Shown here one piece after another: positions 63,630 to 64,000 of a stretch of DNA of 64,000 nucleotides; the stretch's first letter is position 1, and every line of letters starts with the position of its first letter. This stretch comes from Fen-1359 sp963710355. Lineage in GTDB: Bacteria > Planctomycetota > Phycisphaerae > Sedimentisphaerales > Anaerobacaceae. A model generated the notes under the pieces. The model searched no databases. It saw nothing but the letters and a program-made list of their open reading frames with translations, and had not been told where the DNA came from. The stretch is taken from the NCBI GenBank assembly GCA_963710355.1, contig CAVPZU010000001.1:372001-436000 (forward strand). The letters are read 5' to 3'. Position numbers and translations under genes: made by a program.

Positions 63630-64000
63630 TTAAGCGTTGCCGCTTGCGGTTGCGCTCAAACCGGAAATCATGCCGATAATCGGCAGAAATATCGACAACA
63701 CAATTGTCATAACAATCATGCCAAGCACGATAATCATTATCGGCTCCAAAAGCGACATCATCGACGCAACCATAACATCAATCTGTTCATCGAAGTTATC
63801 TGCGACTTTCGAAAGCATCTTGTCGAGGTCGCCCGTTTCCTCGCCGACCGCAACCATGTTGGCTACAATCAAATCCACTGTCTTCGATTGCCTCAGGGGC
63901 GTCGCGAAGCTCTCGCCCTGCCTGATGGAATTCTGGACGTTCCCGAGCATATTTGCATATACTTCATTGCCTGCTGTCTGACGAGACGTGTTTATGGCCT
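63630..64000 (-). CDS. GspF inner-membrane platform protein, C-terminal part (runs off the edge)
   Basis: The last 122 residues are seen; the frame stays open to the window edge. GESFATPLRQSKTVDLIVANMVAVGEETGDLD is the conserved T2SS-F domain, and the last hydrophobic helix is MIIVLGMIVMTIVLSIFLPII. GspF/PilC links the ATPase to the pseudopilus. It starts the minus-strand operon that runs to 54428. Confidence 0.88.
   Translation of the reverse strand, partial: AINTSRQTAGNEVYANMLGNVQNSIRQGESFATPLRQSKTVDLIVANMVAVGEETGDLDKMLSKVADNFDEQIDVMVASMMSLLEPIMIIVLGMIVMTIVLSIFLPIIGMISGLSATASGNA

Noticed and set aside
1..64000. tRNA, rRNA, tmRNA and IS elements
   Set aside because: Gaps between genes were read for T-loop motifs and terminal repeats. 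GGTTCGA matches belong to the dispersed repeat at 40550; no transposase was found.

Overview
The window looks like a chromosomal piece of a Planctomycetota bacterium of the Phycisphaerae/Sedimentisphaerales type, probably assembled from a metagenome. The pointers are a planctomycete/verrucomicrobial/chlamydial 'small basic protein' (46746-47123), two secreted proteins with dockerin-like C-termini (GDLNGDCRVD- and GDFNKDCRVD-type loops), a long run of type II secretion pseudopilins, and a strong taste for dispersed palindromic repeats. No rRNA, tRNA, IS element, prophage or CRISPR array was found. The taxonomic call is inference from gene content.

Layout. 1-9494: a carbohydrate block with two GT-B glycosyltransferases, a PIG-L-type deacetylase, a GH100-like hydrolase and an alpha-glucan phosphorylase, plus a membrane-anchored protein of unknown function beside a truncated corA remnant. 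9530-18459: a PTS IIA protein, citramalate synthase, a corrinoid-type protein, MlaE/MlaF lipid transport, a lone EF-Tu-domain-like protein, a class IV aminotransferase, ribosomal protein L21, a fumarase beta subunit and a YchF-type NTPase. 18734-19810: a solitary TIR-domain protein, the only clear defence-type gene. 20170-27555: cinA, type II secretion/pilus ATPases (GspE/PilB, PilT), pgi, manC and ruvX. 27630-34476: a 13-repeat RCC1-like dockerin protein, an A+T-rich DUF1015 gene, an MGMT-like protein, larC and a PBP4-type carboxypeptidase. 34507-47927: a membrane glycosyltransferase, two CNNM/CorC-type proteins, a two-component pair, a TPR protein, an aminotransferase, an active/inactive M16 peptidase pair, the small basic protein and a membrane protein. 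48274-53996: the operon rpmF-plsX-fabH-fabD-fabG-acpP-fabF. 54081 to the right edge: a tiny lipoprotein, then a minus-strand secretion operon (gspF, several pseudopilins, a dockerin protein, a gspK-like gene).

How the parts fit. The rpmF-fab block is a complete initiation/elongation set for fatty-acid synthesis. The pseudopilin operon, GspF, GspE/PilB and PilT supply most of a type II secretion or type IV pilus machine, and the two dockerin proteins are plausible exported products. PgI, ManC, the glycosyltransferases, GH100-like hydrolase and glucan phosphorylase point to sugar-phosphate, glycan and storage-polysaccharide metabolism.

Quality warning. Twelve genes, including normally essential ones (rpmF, fabG, ruvX, pgi), are each split by one single-base indel; restoring one base in each gives a full-length, whole-codon frame. 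These are treated as one gene each and are most likely sequence errors. Three families of dispersed palindromic repeats run through both intergenic and coding DNA.
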